From Candidatus Gallimonas merdigallinarum (lineage in GTDB: Bacteria > Bacillota > Clostridia > Christensenellales > Borkfalkiaceae), in the NCBI GenBank assembly GCA_904373325.1, contig CAJFFP010000002.1, positions 83,840 to 147,839 on the forward strand: a stretch of DNA of 64,000 bases. Direction: 5' to 3'. Each line of letters begins with the position of its first letter. The stretch's first letter is position 1. Made by a program: the position numbers and the translations under genes. Below the pieces are notes generated by a model. It was not told the DNA's origin. It was given only the letters and a program-made list of their open reading frames with translations, and ran no database searches. Of the stretch, positions 1-7,715 are shown one piece after another.

Positions 1-1525
1 GCTCGCCCGAAAGCCATTCATGTTCATCCATCGGAGCCTGATACCCGGGTTGCCCGGCAAACCAGCTCAATCCCACGATCTTGCCGTTATATGCGCTGTT
101 TTCGTTCTTGATGTAAAACGTCTGCGTCGCATAGGAACCGTTCGCGTTATCCAGATCAAAAATCCTCACCTGCCCGGGCGTTGTGCTCGGATCGGTCAGC
201 GTTACCCCGAACTGATCGATAAAGGATATCTGCTTGCTCTGTTCGTCGTATGTAAGATCCCCTACGATATATCCGATACCGCCGACATTGATGACCCATT
301 TCCATTTATCCTCTGTGTCCGCAGAAAGCTTGTAGATGTCGGGACATTCCGCATAAATCGGCATATCGCCTGCAAAAGTCCAATCGGTCAGATTCGTTGA
401 AACGTAGAAACGGAACTGTCCTCCGCCGACAAGGATCCCCCAGACGCCGTCCTCAACTTCGAAAACCTTCGGATCGCGGAACGTTTTGCCGTCTTTCACA
501 GAGTCGCCGTCGATTATAAGCTCATGTTTTATAAAGGAAATGCCGCCGTCGAGACTATAAGCCATCCACTGATCCTGATCCGGTCCGCCGTCCACGGTAT
601 AGTAGATAAGGATGTTTCCCCTGTCGATCAACGCTGAGCCGCTCCACATAAAATTACCGTCCGTAGGCAGAAGCGCGAGAGGCAGATTTTCCCAAGAGAT
701 CAGATCCTTTGAACGGGCATGGCCCCAATACATATCCCCCCATGTTTTTTGGAACGGTTGATGCTGATAATATAAATGGTAGTATTCCCCGTCAAAAACA
801 AGACCGTTCGGATCATTGTTCCATCCGCTGAAAGGAGAATAATGATATTGATTTCTGTAAAGTTCGGTATATCGTGTAAAATCGCTCTCGCCATAGTAGA
901 TCTCACCAAACTGTACGTCGGCGTTATACACATTTACGCCGATCGCTCCTCCCGTATAGGACGCCGTCTCTCCGCTTACGAGCGAAATATCCTTTAATGA
1001 GATCGCATGGTCGTAATCAAAACGCAGAATATCGTCAATGTAACATTTGACAGAAGGTTCGCTCCCGCCCGTTAAAGCGATTTTAATATAAAATTCCTCT
1101 TTGTCCGCAACGCGGCTCTGTACGCGTGACAATTCCTCCTGTGTACTACTGTTCGCGTTGCCGATATAGTAATCCTCAAGCAAAACATCTGCAGAAAGCT
1201 GCCCATCCTCCGATGTTGTAAAATGCATCAGTTTTGTTTTGTTTGCTTCGCGGTCAATATTCAAAACGAAGGCATTTCCGTCCCGGATGCCGAACGCTAT
1301 TCCGGCTGCCTGACCATTTGTAAAACGTGCACGAACCGTATAGACGAAGGACTCGTCCTCCCCGTAAGCAGTTTCAAACGATTGGATTTTATCGCCCTCG
1401 GCACTGAGTGTAAGGTTGTCATTTGTGCCGGCGTAGGCGTTGATCGTAAATGCAAAACCACATACACAAATCATCAATGCAACAAGGCACAAAACGATTA
1501 TTGTTTTTCTGATTCTATCGGTCAT
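1..1525 (-). CDS. Secreted GH32 fructan hydrolase (levanase/inulinase type), 3' end outside window
   Basis: Read from ATG at 1525 (AAGGAGG at 1531-1537); the frame runs off the left edge after about 508 codons. Residues 1-31 form a Sec signal peptide with an AYA cleavage site, so the enzyme is exported. Residues about 32-215 look like a beta-sandwich accessory module. The GH32 five-bladed propeller follows, with the nucleophile motif WNNDPNG near residue 233, FRDP near 349 and the acid/base motif ECPD near 393. All three are intact, so an active beta-fructosidase on levan, inulin or sucrose is expected. It starts 26 bp after the fructokinase stop and shares its promoter. The family is clear; exo or endo action and substrate are not. 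Confidence 0.88.
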   Translation of the reverse strand, partial: MTDRIRKTIIVLCLVALMICVCGFAFTINAYAGTNDNLTLSAEGDKIQSFETAYGEDESFVYTVRARFTNGQAAGIAFGIRDGNAFVLNIDREANKTKLMHFTTSEDGQLSADVLLEDYYIGNANSSTQEELSRVQSRVADKEEFYIKIALTGGSEPSVKCYIDDILRFDYDHAISLKDISLVSGETASYTGGAIGVNVYNADVQFGEIYYGESDFTRYTELYRNQYHYSPFSGWNNDPNGLVFDGEYYHLYYQHQPFQKTWGDMYWGHARSKDLISWENLPLALLPTDGNFMWSGSALIDRGNILIYYTVDGGPDQDQWMAYSLDGGISFIKHELIIDGDSVKDGKTFRDPKVFEVEDGVWGILVGGGQFRFYVSTNLTDWTFAGDMPIYAECPDIYKLSADTEDKWKWVINVGGIGYIVGDLTYDEQSKQISFIDQFGVTLTDPSTTPGQVRIFDLDNANGSYATQTFYIKNENSAYNGKIVGLSWFAGQPGYQAPMDEHEWLSGE

Positions 1526-1551
1526 CACTTCCTCCTTATCAACGGGCATAT

Positions 1552-2457
1552 TCACGACCGAAACAGTTTTTCGACTTCGTTCATCGAAGGAAGCGCTTCG
1601 GTTGCCCCATGTTTCGATGTCGTTAACGCTCCGCAAACATTTGCAAAATCCAAAATCGTTTCAGGACATTTTTCTCCTTTCTCGATTTGGTACAAAACAC
1701 CCGCATAGAATGCATCGCCCGCTCCGTTGGTATCAACGACCTTTACATCTGCCGTCGGGCGGCTCGTTTTTACTCCATCTGCATACATCGCCGCTCCTGC
1801 TTTCCCCAAAGTCACAAATACGATTCTTTGAGCAGAAAGACGTTTCAGAGATTCGTCAATATTTTCCCCGAAGAACATCGTTGCTTCATCTTCACTCAGT
1901 TTCAAGATGTCTGCACGGGACAGCCACTCCGTATAAATGTGTTTTGCAGTTTCCTCGTTGTCAAATATATCTTCCCGATAATTTACATCAAAACTGATTT
2001 TTTTCCCGCATGTCTTTGCCTTGTGAAACACCTCATCTGCAAAACAACGTCCTTGCTCTTCGCTCAGCATCAAAGACCCCAAGTGAATGATATCGGCTTC
2101 CTCCCACAATTTTTCTAACATGGAAAGACTGAGCGCATAATCGGCAGTATTTTTCCGAAAGAATGAGAAACTGCGTTCTCCTTCCTCGTTTAATGTAACA
2201 AAAGCTATCGTCGTGTTGCGCGTAGGATCTGTCGAGATGACACTCTTCAGGTTTGCGACCCCTGCAGCATAATTCTTTAAAAAACTGCCAATTTCATCAT
2301 CTCCGACGCATCCGGCAAAAGCAACATTTCCGCCGAGTTTTGCAATTCCACACGCTACATTAAACGGGGCACCGCCGGCAAAACATTCAAATCGGATACT
2401 GCGCCCCCTCTTTGTGCCGATCATATCCGCAAGAATTTCCCCGATGCAAAATATCAC
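1552..2457 (-). CDS. PfkB-family carbohydrate kinase, probable fructokinase
   Basis: 301 residues, the usual length for ribokinase/PfkB kinases. The start is GTG at 2457, set by AGGAG at 2466-2470 with 8 nt spacing. The N-terminal part has the substrate-binding glycine-rich stretch (FAGGAPFNVA near residue 25). The C-terminal PfkB signature DTNGAGDAF (near 240) holds the catalytic Asp. It should phosphorylate fructose released by the downstream GH32 enzyme, using ATP in the cytoplasm. It is the first gene of the operon, behind a consensus promoter and two LacI-type operators. Fructose specificity is inferred from the GH32 neighbour. Confidence 0.87.
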   Translation of the reverse strand: MIFCIGEILADMIGTKRGRSIRFECFAGGAPFNVACGIAKLGGNVAFAGCVGDDEIGSFLKNYAAGVANLKSVISTDPTRNTTIAFVTLNEEGERSFSFFRKNTADYALSLSMLEKLWEEADIIHLGSLMLSEEQGRCFADEVFHKAKTCGKKISFDVNYREDIFDNEETAKHIYTEWLSRADILKLSEDEATMFFGENIDESLKRLSAQRIVFVTLGKAGAAMYADGVKTSRPTADVKVVDTNGAGDAFYAGVLYQIEKGEKCPETILDFANVCGALTTSKHGATEALPSMNEVEKLFRS

Positions 2458-2498
2458 TTCTAATACTCCTTATAATATTGCATTAATTTCCCCTCTCA

Positions 2499-2514
2499 GT
2501 GGAAACGTTTCCAC
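2499..2514. promoter_or_regulatory. LacI-family operator, promoter-distal copy
   Basis: A 16-bp perfect palindrome (GTGGAAACGTTTCCAC). Its centre is 33 bp from the centre of the second operator, about three helical turns, so both sites face the same side of the DNA. The CG-centred AAACGTTT core is typical of LacI/GalR repressors. No LacI gene is in the window. Confidence 0.8.
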
Positions 2515-2527
2515 ATATCCCGAAAAA

Positions 2528-2551
2528 ACAAGTGGAAACGTTTCCACTTGT
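2528..2551. promoter_or_regulatory. LacI-family operator over the start of transcription
   Basis: A 24-bp perfect palindrome around the same GTGGAAACGTTTCCAC core. It begins just downstream of the -10 box (2556-2561) and covers the predicted +1, so a bound repressor would block the fructokinase-GH32 promoter. Confidence 0.83.
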
Positions 2552-2555
2552 CCTC

Positions 2556-2584
2556 ATTATACTACCTATTATTTGTTTTGTCAA
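2556..2584 (-). promoter_or_regulatory. Consensus sigma-A promoter of the fructan operon
   Basis: On the minus strand TTGACA (2579-2584) and TATAAT (2556-2561) are separated by exactly 17 bp. Such a perfect promoter needs tight repression, which fits the two operators next to it. Confidence 0.85.
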
Positions 2585-2741
2585 CACTTTTCAGAAAAAA
2601 AATTTACACAAGCCAAAAAATATATGGGATTTTCGATTATTCTTCTAATCTTGTATAGCAATCTTGGCACCGTGGCGTGTGTTAGGCATAGACGAGTTTA
2701 AGGTTTATGCTATGCGAAAAAATCGAAGGAGGAACAAAACA

Positions 2742-2957
2742 ATGCCGTACAGAGCAGCCAAAATCTCGTTTGACGGGAGTCATTACATCGCTACCCCAAA
2801 GGAAAACTTCCCGCAGGGAAGAAAACGACGACGGGCAGCTATTCCGCCAACACCAAAAGAGGTCGAACAAAAGGAACAATTTGAAGCCGCATATCGGGAG
2901 AGCCAACAGCTTCCGAAAAAGGAGCGCAAGAACTCGAAAGACAGCTTACGGAAATAG
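2742..2957 (+). pseudogene. Small mobile-element accessory ORF, probably a remnant
   Basis: A 71-codon frame from ATG 2742 with a GGAGGA ribosome site at 2728-2734. The N-terminus (MPYRAAKISFDGSHYI) resembles small proteins found beside serine recombinases in clostridial integrative elements; this is from memory and should be searched. The C-terminal half is Glu/Lys-rich. It runs, in another frame, straight into the tail of a recombinase (2910-3256). That suggests an internal deletion joined the two, leaving an inert remnant. Nothing else of the element is present. Confidence 0.5.
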
Positions 2958-3256
2958 AAGATAAAATAACGATTGAAGGATGCAAAGCGAAAAACCAAAT
3001 TACCCGCGAACAGGTCATTGAGTACCTAACGCAAGCAATCAAAAAATCACCAAGACAAATGATTTATTCTCTCATACAGAAGATAATTGCGTTTGACAAT
3101 CGAATTGAAATCTATTATAATTATATTGATGGCAATTATCCGTCGCCACCCACTGACGAAAGCGGAGAAAAGGGACTGATTGAGTGTTCGGCTTTGGTAA
3201 AATCGTGCTCACCAAAATGGAACGGAGCGGATTTTCCGCTCCGTTTTTTGCTGTAA
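2910..3256 (+). pseudogene. C-terminal remnant of a serine recombinase
   Basis: In the frame of codon 2921 the sequence reads about 110 residues, including QELERQLTEIEDKI, NQITREQVIEYL and MIYSLIQKIIAFDNRIEIYY. This is the coiled-coil and beta-strand end typical of resolvase/invertase-type large serine recombinases. The catalytic N-terminal domain, the recombinase domain and the zinc ribbon are absent, so the gene is dead. The final codons run through a terminator hairpin, so the native stop is probably lost too. Confidence 0.68.
3221..3249 (+). terminator. Intrinsic terminator after the recombinase remnant
   Basis: An 11-bp stem (AACGGAGCGGA / TCCGCTCCGTT) with a TTT loop, leading into six T on the plus strand. 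Confidence 0.75.
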
Positions 3257-3308
3257 AAGAGAGTTTTCGCGGCAATCGTCAGGACGATTCCCGCCGCCCT
3301 CACGACGG

Positions 3309-4262
3309 TCATTTTTCGCAGGGATAGACCAGCCCGAGCTGACGGCGGCATTCGTCGAGCAGTTTCATCGTGTCGAGCGTCGCCTGCGGCGGACAGAACG
3401 CGCTCTGCGCGCATCCCGCGGCGATCTCCTCCGCAACGCGGCGGAATTCCACGCCGTATTTCGGAGAATCATCCTCAAAATGCTCGTTTTCGCCGCCCGT
3501 CAGATACGCTTCGCGCGCCATGTGGAAGTACGGAACGCGGATCGCGCCCTTCGTTCCCTCGATGACGAACTCCTCTCCCTGCGGGTCTTCGATCGAAACG
3601 AAGATCTCCGCCCGAAAATCGCCGTAATCGAGAACAATATCCTCCGTGACGTCCACGCCGCCGCGCAGCTCTCCGCGGCAGACGACGCCGCGGGGCATTC
3701 CGAACAGTTCATAGGCATAGCGGAGCGGATACACCCCGATATCGACCAGCGCGCCGCCCAACAGTTCGGGCGAAAGAAAGCGCGGAATATCGATATACCG
3801 CTCGGCATATTTTGCCGTCACGCGGACCACCTTTCCGATTTTTCCCGACCGTACCCAATCGCGCACCGTGCGCGCGGGCGCGTTATACCACGTCCACATG
3901 GCTTCGGCAAGATATATCCCCCTCTCTTTTGCGAGCGCGAACGCCTCCTCCGCCTCGGACGTATTGACCGTAAACGGCTTCTCGCACAGGACGGGAACGC
4001 CGCGGGAAAGACACAGACGGATATAGTCCGCATGCTTATCCGCCGTGACGGCGATATAGGCGGCGTTTACCCCGTCGGCGAGCACGGCTTCCTCCGCCGA
4101 AGCGCACGCGCTGCCGCCGAACCGACCTGCAAACTTCCGCGCCCGTTCAGGCGTTCTGTTCCAGCAGGAGACGATCCGCATTCCCCGCTCCCCGAAAAGC
4201 TGCTCCGCAACCTGTTCCGCGATATTTCCGCAGCCGAGAAACGCCCAGCCGAAATCCGCCAT
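3309..4262 (-). CDS. Gfo/Idh/MocA-family NAD(P)-dependent oxidoreductase
   Basis: 317 residues, normal for the family. The N-terminus carries a Rossmann fold with the dinucleotide motif GCGNIAEQVAEQ (residues 10-21). The family motif CEKPFT is near residue 92, with the catalytic-site Lys. The C-terminal half is the mixed alpha/beta substrate domain. It oxidises or reduces a sugar or cyclitol derivative in the cytoplasm; the substrate cannot be read from sequence. A strong ribosome site (AAGGAGGAAAGG) precedes ATG 4262. It follows the YitT gene with an 84-bp gap and no terminator, so one transcript is likely. Confidence 0.85.
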   Translation of the reverse strand: MADFGWAFLGCGNIAEQVAEQLFGERGMRIVSCWNRTPERARKFAGRFGGSACASAEEAVLADGVNAAYIAVTADKHADYIRLCLSRGVPVLCEKPFTVNTSEAEEAFALAKERGIYLAEAMWTWYNAPARTVRDWVRSGKIGKVVRVTAKYAERYIDIPRFLSPELLGGALVDIGVYPLRYAYELFGMPRGVVCRGELRGGVDVTEDIVLDYGDFRAEIFVSIEDPQGEEFVIEGTKGAIRVPYFHMAREAYLTGGENEHFEDDSPKYGVEFRRVAEEIAAGCAQSAFCPPQATLDTMKLLDECRRQLGLVYPCEK

Positions 4263-4346
4263 ATTCCTTTCCTCCTTTTCTGTCCGACTGCGATTTTCCG
4301 CGCCGAAGCTCCCGACGCAGCGCCGCGCGGCACGTTTTCCGCGATA

Positions 4347-5273
4347 TTATTTCACGAACTTCCCGTATACTTCGGACGCCGACGTGAATGAAGCGAACGT
4401 CTCGGGATAGCGTTTCAGGATCCGCTGCAATTCGCCGATCTGCCGTTTGCGGATAATGCAGACGAGCAGCGCCTTATCCTCGTGCGAATACATCCCCGTG
4501 GCGTTGACTTCCGTTACGCCATGATGCAGGCGTTCCATGATCTCCGCCGCGATCTCCTCGGGATGGTTGGTGATGATCTCGAACCGATACGCCGCTTTGA
4601 ATCCCTGCAAGATGACGTCGCAAACCTTACTCGTCACGAAGAGCGAGACGAGCGCGAGCAGAACGGGTTCGAGCTTCGCCGTAAACCCCATTCCCTGATT
4701 GTAGACGAAGAACGAGGCGACCACGACGCACGCGTCGAACACGGCGGTCAAGCCGCTCACGCTGAGATTGCGGAATTTTTTATTGACGAGAGACGCCAGC
4801 ACGGTTGTGCCGCCGCTCGTTCCGCAGCTTTTGAGCGTGATCGCGAGCGCGACGCCCAACAGGACGCCGCCCGCGATCGCCGCCAGAATATGATTGTTCT
4901 CCGGCCGGTAACAGATCTGTTCCATCGATGGGATATATCCGAACACGATCAGAAGTCCGGAAGTCAGCAGCATGGAAAGCGTGGATATGACCGCGCCGTA
5001 CTTCCCCAACAGGAAGAACGCCACGAAAAAGAGCGGCACGTTGAGCATGATGAGGAAGATACCCGAGTTCCATCCCGTCCCCTCTTCCAGCAGCACGGCA
5101 ATGCCGTTGACGCCGCCCGGCGCGAAATCGTTCGGCGTGACGAAGATATAGATCGCCAGCGCACGCACTATGCCCGACACCAGAACGGGCAGAACCGAAG
5201 CCCAGATCAGCCGCCGGATTTTCCGCCAGACCGTATTTTCCCCCCGCGCGGGGGCTTCCGTTTGCTCTCTCAT
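4347..5273 (-). CDS. YitT-family membrane protein (DUF161 plus DUF2179)
   Basis: 308 residues. The N-terminal two thirds hold five or six hydrophobic segments with the repeated family signature (near GGVNGIAVLL and SCGTSGGTTVLA). The last 80 residues form the soluble DUF2179 domain (residues about 215-300). YitT proteins are inner-membrane proteins of uncertain, possibly transport, function. ATG 5273 is preceded by GGGGAGAGGAAAAG. The gene has its own promoter at 5304-5332 and probably continues into the Gfo/Idh/MocA oxidoreductase gene. Confidence 0.85.
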   Translation of the reverse strand: MREQTEAPARGENTVWRKIRRLIWASVLPVLVSGIVRALAIYIFVTPNDFAPGGVNGIAVLLEEGTGWNSGIFLIMLNVPLFFVAFFLLGKYGAVISTLSMLLTSGLLIVFGYIPSMEQICYRPENNHILAAIAGGVLLGVALAITLKSCGTSGGTTVLASLVNKKFRNLSVSGLTAVFDACVVVASFFVYNQGMGFTAKLEPVLLALVSLFVTSKVCDVILQGFKAAYRFEIITNHPEEIAAEIMERLHHGVTEVNATGMYSHEDKALLVCIIRKRQIGELQRILKRYPETFASFTSASEVYGKFVK

Positions 5274-5303
5274 TCTTTTCCTCTCCCCGTTTGTTATAAA
5301 ATC

Positions 5304-5332
5304 ATCCTACCATATTTTACGGTAAATTTCAA
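5304..5332 (-). promoter_or_regulatory. Sigma-A promoter of the YitT gene
   Basis: TTGAAA (5327-5332) and TAGGAT (5304-5309) on the minus strand, 17-bp spacer. Confidence 0.6.
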
Positions 5333-5364
5333 GAGGAAACGGAAAATTTGCCCTCAATGAACGC

Positions 5365-5390
5365 AAAAGCCCCGTCCGGAAGGACGGGGC
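5365..5390 (-). terminator. Intrinsic terminator of the small membrane protein gene
   Basis: A 9-bp GC-rich stem (GCCCCGTCC / GGACGGGGC) at 5369-5390, followed on the minus strand by TTTT. Confidence 0.75.
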
Positions 5391-5408
5391 AAGATTCACG
5401 CAATCAGT

Positions 5409-5735
5409 TCAGGACGCGAACCCGAGCAGGTTGGCATAGGTATCGGGGAAGAAGGTGAAAATCACGCAAACCGCAAGCAGAACCGCAAAGATGAGGAAGA
5501 ACAGGAAGTTGCGTTTTACCATTGCCTCCAACCCGACGATCGCCGCAATGACGAACCCGCCGTACATCCAGATGACCTTGAACGTGTTATACAGCCATTC
5601 CACGTTGCTGATAAACGGCCACTGCGCGTCGATGAGGAGCAGAGCGAATACGACAACGTAGATCACTGCAAGGATCTCGCCGATAATATCGAACACGCCC
5701 GAGAGTTTTTGTTTCCAACCCGAATTGTTACCCAT
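5409..5735 (-). CDS. Small integral membrane protein, unknown function
   Basis: 108 residues from ATG 5735, chosen because GGAGGT lies at 5741-5746; an upstream in-frame ATG has no ribosome site. Three hydrophobic segments are visible (residues about 13-35, 47-65 and 72-95), with few charged residues between. I recognise no family. It is monocistronic, between a perfect promoter (5763-5791) and a terminator (5365-5390). Confidence 0.72.
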   Translation of the reverse strand: MGNNSGWKQKLSGVFDIIGEILAVIYVVVFALLLIDAQWPFISNVEWLYNTFKVIWMYGGFVIAAIVGLEAMVKRNFLFFLIFAVLLAVCVIFTFFPDTYANLLGFAS

Positions 5736-5762
5736 ACATGACCTCCATATTTTTGTGTCACC

Positions 5763-5791
5763 ATTATAGCCCGTATGGAAGGAAATGTCAA
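5763..5791 (-). promoter_or_regulatory. Consensus sigma-A promoter
   Basis: TTGACA (5786-5791), 17-bp spacer, TATAAT (5763-5768) on the minus strand. Drives the 108-residue membrane protein. Confidence 0.82.
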
Positions 5792-5800
5792 TACTCCGCA

Positions 5801-5834
5801 AAAAATTTCACGCCGCATTCTTCTGAATGCGGCG
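5801..5834 (-). terminator. Terminator of the citrate/isopropylmalate synthase-like gene
   Basis: A 10-bp stem (CGCCGCATTC / GAATGCGGCG) with a TTCT loop at 5811-5834. On the minus strand it is followed by GAAA and a run of six T. Confidence 0.6.
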
Positions 5835-5857
5835 CGAACGGCATTGCAATCTGTCGA

Positions 5858-7249
5858 TTATTGGCTGAACGCTTCCAGCTCGCGGATCCGGTGGGAATCG
5901 ATGGCGTAGATGAGATTGACGAGCTCGTCGTCGCCGAACGAACTGTTGCGCCCCTCTTCGTATTCCGCGTCGATGCGCTCTTTCATCTTCACGACGAGCG
6001 GATCGTTCTTGGAAATGCGGTGCTCTTCGGGGAGCTTATAATAATCGTTGATCCAGAAGGCGATCCCCGCAAGCCCGCTCGTCTTATTGACGGAGACGCG
6101 CGCGGGACGGTTGAGAATTTTCGCCGTATCGAAAATGTTATAGATCTCTTCGTCCTTCAAAAGTCCGTCCGCATGGATCCCGGCGCGGGTGGAGTTGAAC
6201 GCGCGCCCCACGAACGGCGTCTTGGGCGGAATGTTATAATTGATCTCCTTTTCAAAGTAATCGGCGATCTCGGTGATGGCGGTGAAATCCATGCCGTCCA
6301 TCGTACCGCGGAAGCCCGCGTACTCGACCGCCATCGCTTCGAGCGGGCAGTTGCCCGTGCGCTCGCCGATGCCGAGCAGAGAGCAGTTGACGGCGGAAGC
6401 CCCGTACAGCCACGCCGTGGAGGCGTTGGAGACGACCTTGTAAAAATCGTTGTGTCCGTGCCACTCCAACAGTTCGTGCGGCACGCCCGCATAGTGGTGC
6501 AGTCCGTAGACGATCCCCTGCACGCTGCGGGGGAGCGACGCCCCGGGGAAGGATACGCCGAACCCCATCGTATCGCACATACGGATCTTGACGGGAATGC
6601 CGCTCTCCTCCGAAAGGCGCATCAGCTCCATTGCGAACGGCACGACGAACCCGTAGAAATCTGCGCGCGTGATGTCCTCGAAATGGCAGCGCGGGCGGAT
6701 CCCGATCGAGAGCGCACTCTTGACGATGCCGAGGTACTGGTCGAGCGCCTGACGGCGCGTTAAGTGCATTTTTTTGAAGATATGATAGTCCGAGCAGCTG
6801 ACGAGAATGCCGGTTTCGGCAACGCCCGCCTCTTTTACGAGTTCGAAGTCCTTTGTGTTGGCGCGGATCCAGGTGGTGATCTCTGGGAATTTCAGCCCCG
6901 TATCCTGACAGGCGTGCAGCGCGTCTTTATCCTTTTTGGAGTAGATGAAGAACTCGGACTGACGGACAAGTCCCTTCGGACCGCCGAGACGGGACATGAG
7001 CTTGTATAAATCGACGATCTGCTTCACCGTAAAGGGCGAGGTCGACTGCTGTCCGTCGCGGAAGGTCGTATCCGTCATCCAGATCTCGTCGGGCATATTG
7101 ATCGGCACATGGCGGTTGTTGAACGCGATCTTGGGGATGGATTCATAATCGTACAGTTCGCGGTAGAGCTCGGGCTCCGCCACGTCCTGCAATTCGTAAT
7201 GATACTTGATGTCTTCCAAGAGATTGGATTTGTTGTTGTAATAGATCAT
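5858..7249 (-). CDS. HMGL-like acyl transferase: Re-citrate synthase / 2-isopropylmalate synthase-like
   Basis: 463 residues from ATG 7249, supported by AAGGA at 7253-7257. It is an alpha-isopropylmalate/homocitrate-synthase TIM barrel. Visible motifs are the metal and active-site TDTTFRDGQQ (near residue 60), the HGHND metal motif and GIGERTGN. The C-terminal leucine-binding LeuA dimer domain is absent. In Clostridia such short relatives include Re-citrate synthase, which condenses oxaloacetate with acetyl-CoA, so that role is as likely as leucine synthesis. No leuB, leuC or leuD is nearby, which leans toward citrate. It is monocistronic, with its own promoter and terminator. Confidence 0.8.
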   Translation of the reverse strand: MIYYNNKSNLLEDIKYHYELQDVAEPELYRELYDYESIPKIAFNNRHVPINMPDEIWMTDTTFRDGQQSTSPFTVKQIVDLYKLMSRLGGPKGLVRQSEFFIYSKKDKDALHACQDTGLKFPEITTWIRANTKDFELVKEAGVAETGILVSCSDYHIFKKMHLTRRQALDQYLGIVKSALSIGIRPRCHFEDITRADFYGFVVPFAMELMRLSEESGIPVKIRMCDTMGFGVSFPGASLPRSVQGIVYGLHHYAGVPHELLEWHGHNDFYKVVSNASTAWLYGASAVNCSLLGIGERTGNCPLEAMAVEYAGFRGTMDGMDFTAITEIADYFEKEINYNIPPKTPFVGRAFNSTRAGIHADGLLKDEEIYNIFDTAKILNRPARVSVNKTSGLAGIAFWINDYYKLPEEHRISKNDPLVVKMKERIDAEYEEGRNSSFGDDELVNLIYAIDSHRIRELEAFSQ

Positions 7250-7288
7250 GTTTCCTTCTTCGGCAAAGCCTGACAAAATATATTTTAT

Positions 7289-7318
7289 ATTATAGCAAAC
7301 GACGCCGCGGAATGTCAA
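7289..7318 (-). promoter_or_regulatory. Sigma-A promoter of the synthase gene
   Basis: TTGACA (7313-7318), 18-bp spacer, TATAAT (7289-7294) on the minus strand; leader about 33 nt. Confidence 0.78.
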
Positions 7319-7332
7319 GCGATCGTCCGCCG

Positions 7333-7364
7333 TTGGAATATTATTCATTTGGAATATTATTCAT
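7333..7364. repeat. Two tandem 16-bp repeats with small palindromes upstream of the promoter
   Basis: TTGGAATATTATTCAT occurs twice head to tail (7333-7348 and 7349-7364). Each copy holds the palindrome GAATA-T-TATTC. They lie about 15-45 bp upstream of the -35 box of the synthase gene, where an activator could bind. Confidence 0.7.
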
Positions 7365-7459
7365 GTAAAAACGGGTTTTCGCCCCTTTTTCGCGCCGACC
7401 TGTGTATTTTTATGCAGTTTTTGTTTGGCGCGTTCATCCATTCCGCATTCCGCGGCGCG

Positions 7460-7486
7460 AAAAAGAGGAATCCGCACGGGATTCCC
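7460..7486 (-). terminator. Terminator of the feo operon
   Basis: A 7-bp stem GGAATCC / GGATTCC (7467-7485) followed by TCTTTTT on the minus strand, just past the last feo gene. Confidence 0.68.
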
Positions 7487-7499
7487 CTTTTCCGAAGAT

Positions 7500-7715
7500 T
7501 TATGGAGATTGTCGTGTAGGCTGTTTTTGTTTTTCATCATGCGGGGCTTCTTTCTTTTCCGAAGCGCACGCGGAGCAGCCGGAACATCCCGAACAGCCGC
7601 CGCAGTCGCACCCGCAGCCCGTCTTGCCCTGTTTCTTGCGGATCACCGACGCCGCGATGACCCCGACGACGAACGCGCATGCCGCGATGATGATGAGGAT
7701 CTCCCACCAGCTCAT
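7500..7715 (-). CDS. FeoB-associated Cys-rich membrane protein
   Basis: 71 residues: one N-terminal transmembrane helix (residues 4-24), a basic stretch, then a Cys/Gly cluster (CGCDCGGCSGCSGCSAC, residues 33-50) and a hydrophilic tail. This is the layout of the small protein that follows feoB in many Firmicutes. The cysteines may pass or hold ferrous iron at the FeoB cytoplasmic face; that role is inferred from family context. Its ATG overlaps the feoB stop by 4 bp, so translation is coupled. Confidence 0.85.
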   Translation of the reverse strand: MSWWEILIIIAACAFVVGVIAASVIRKKQGKTGCGCDCGGCSGCSGCSACASEKKEAPHDEKQKQPTRQSP

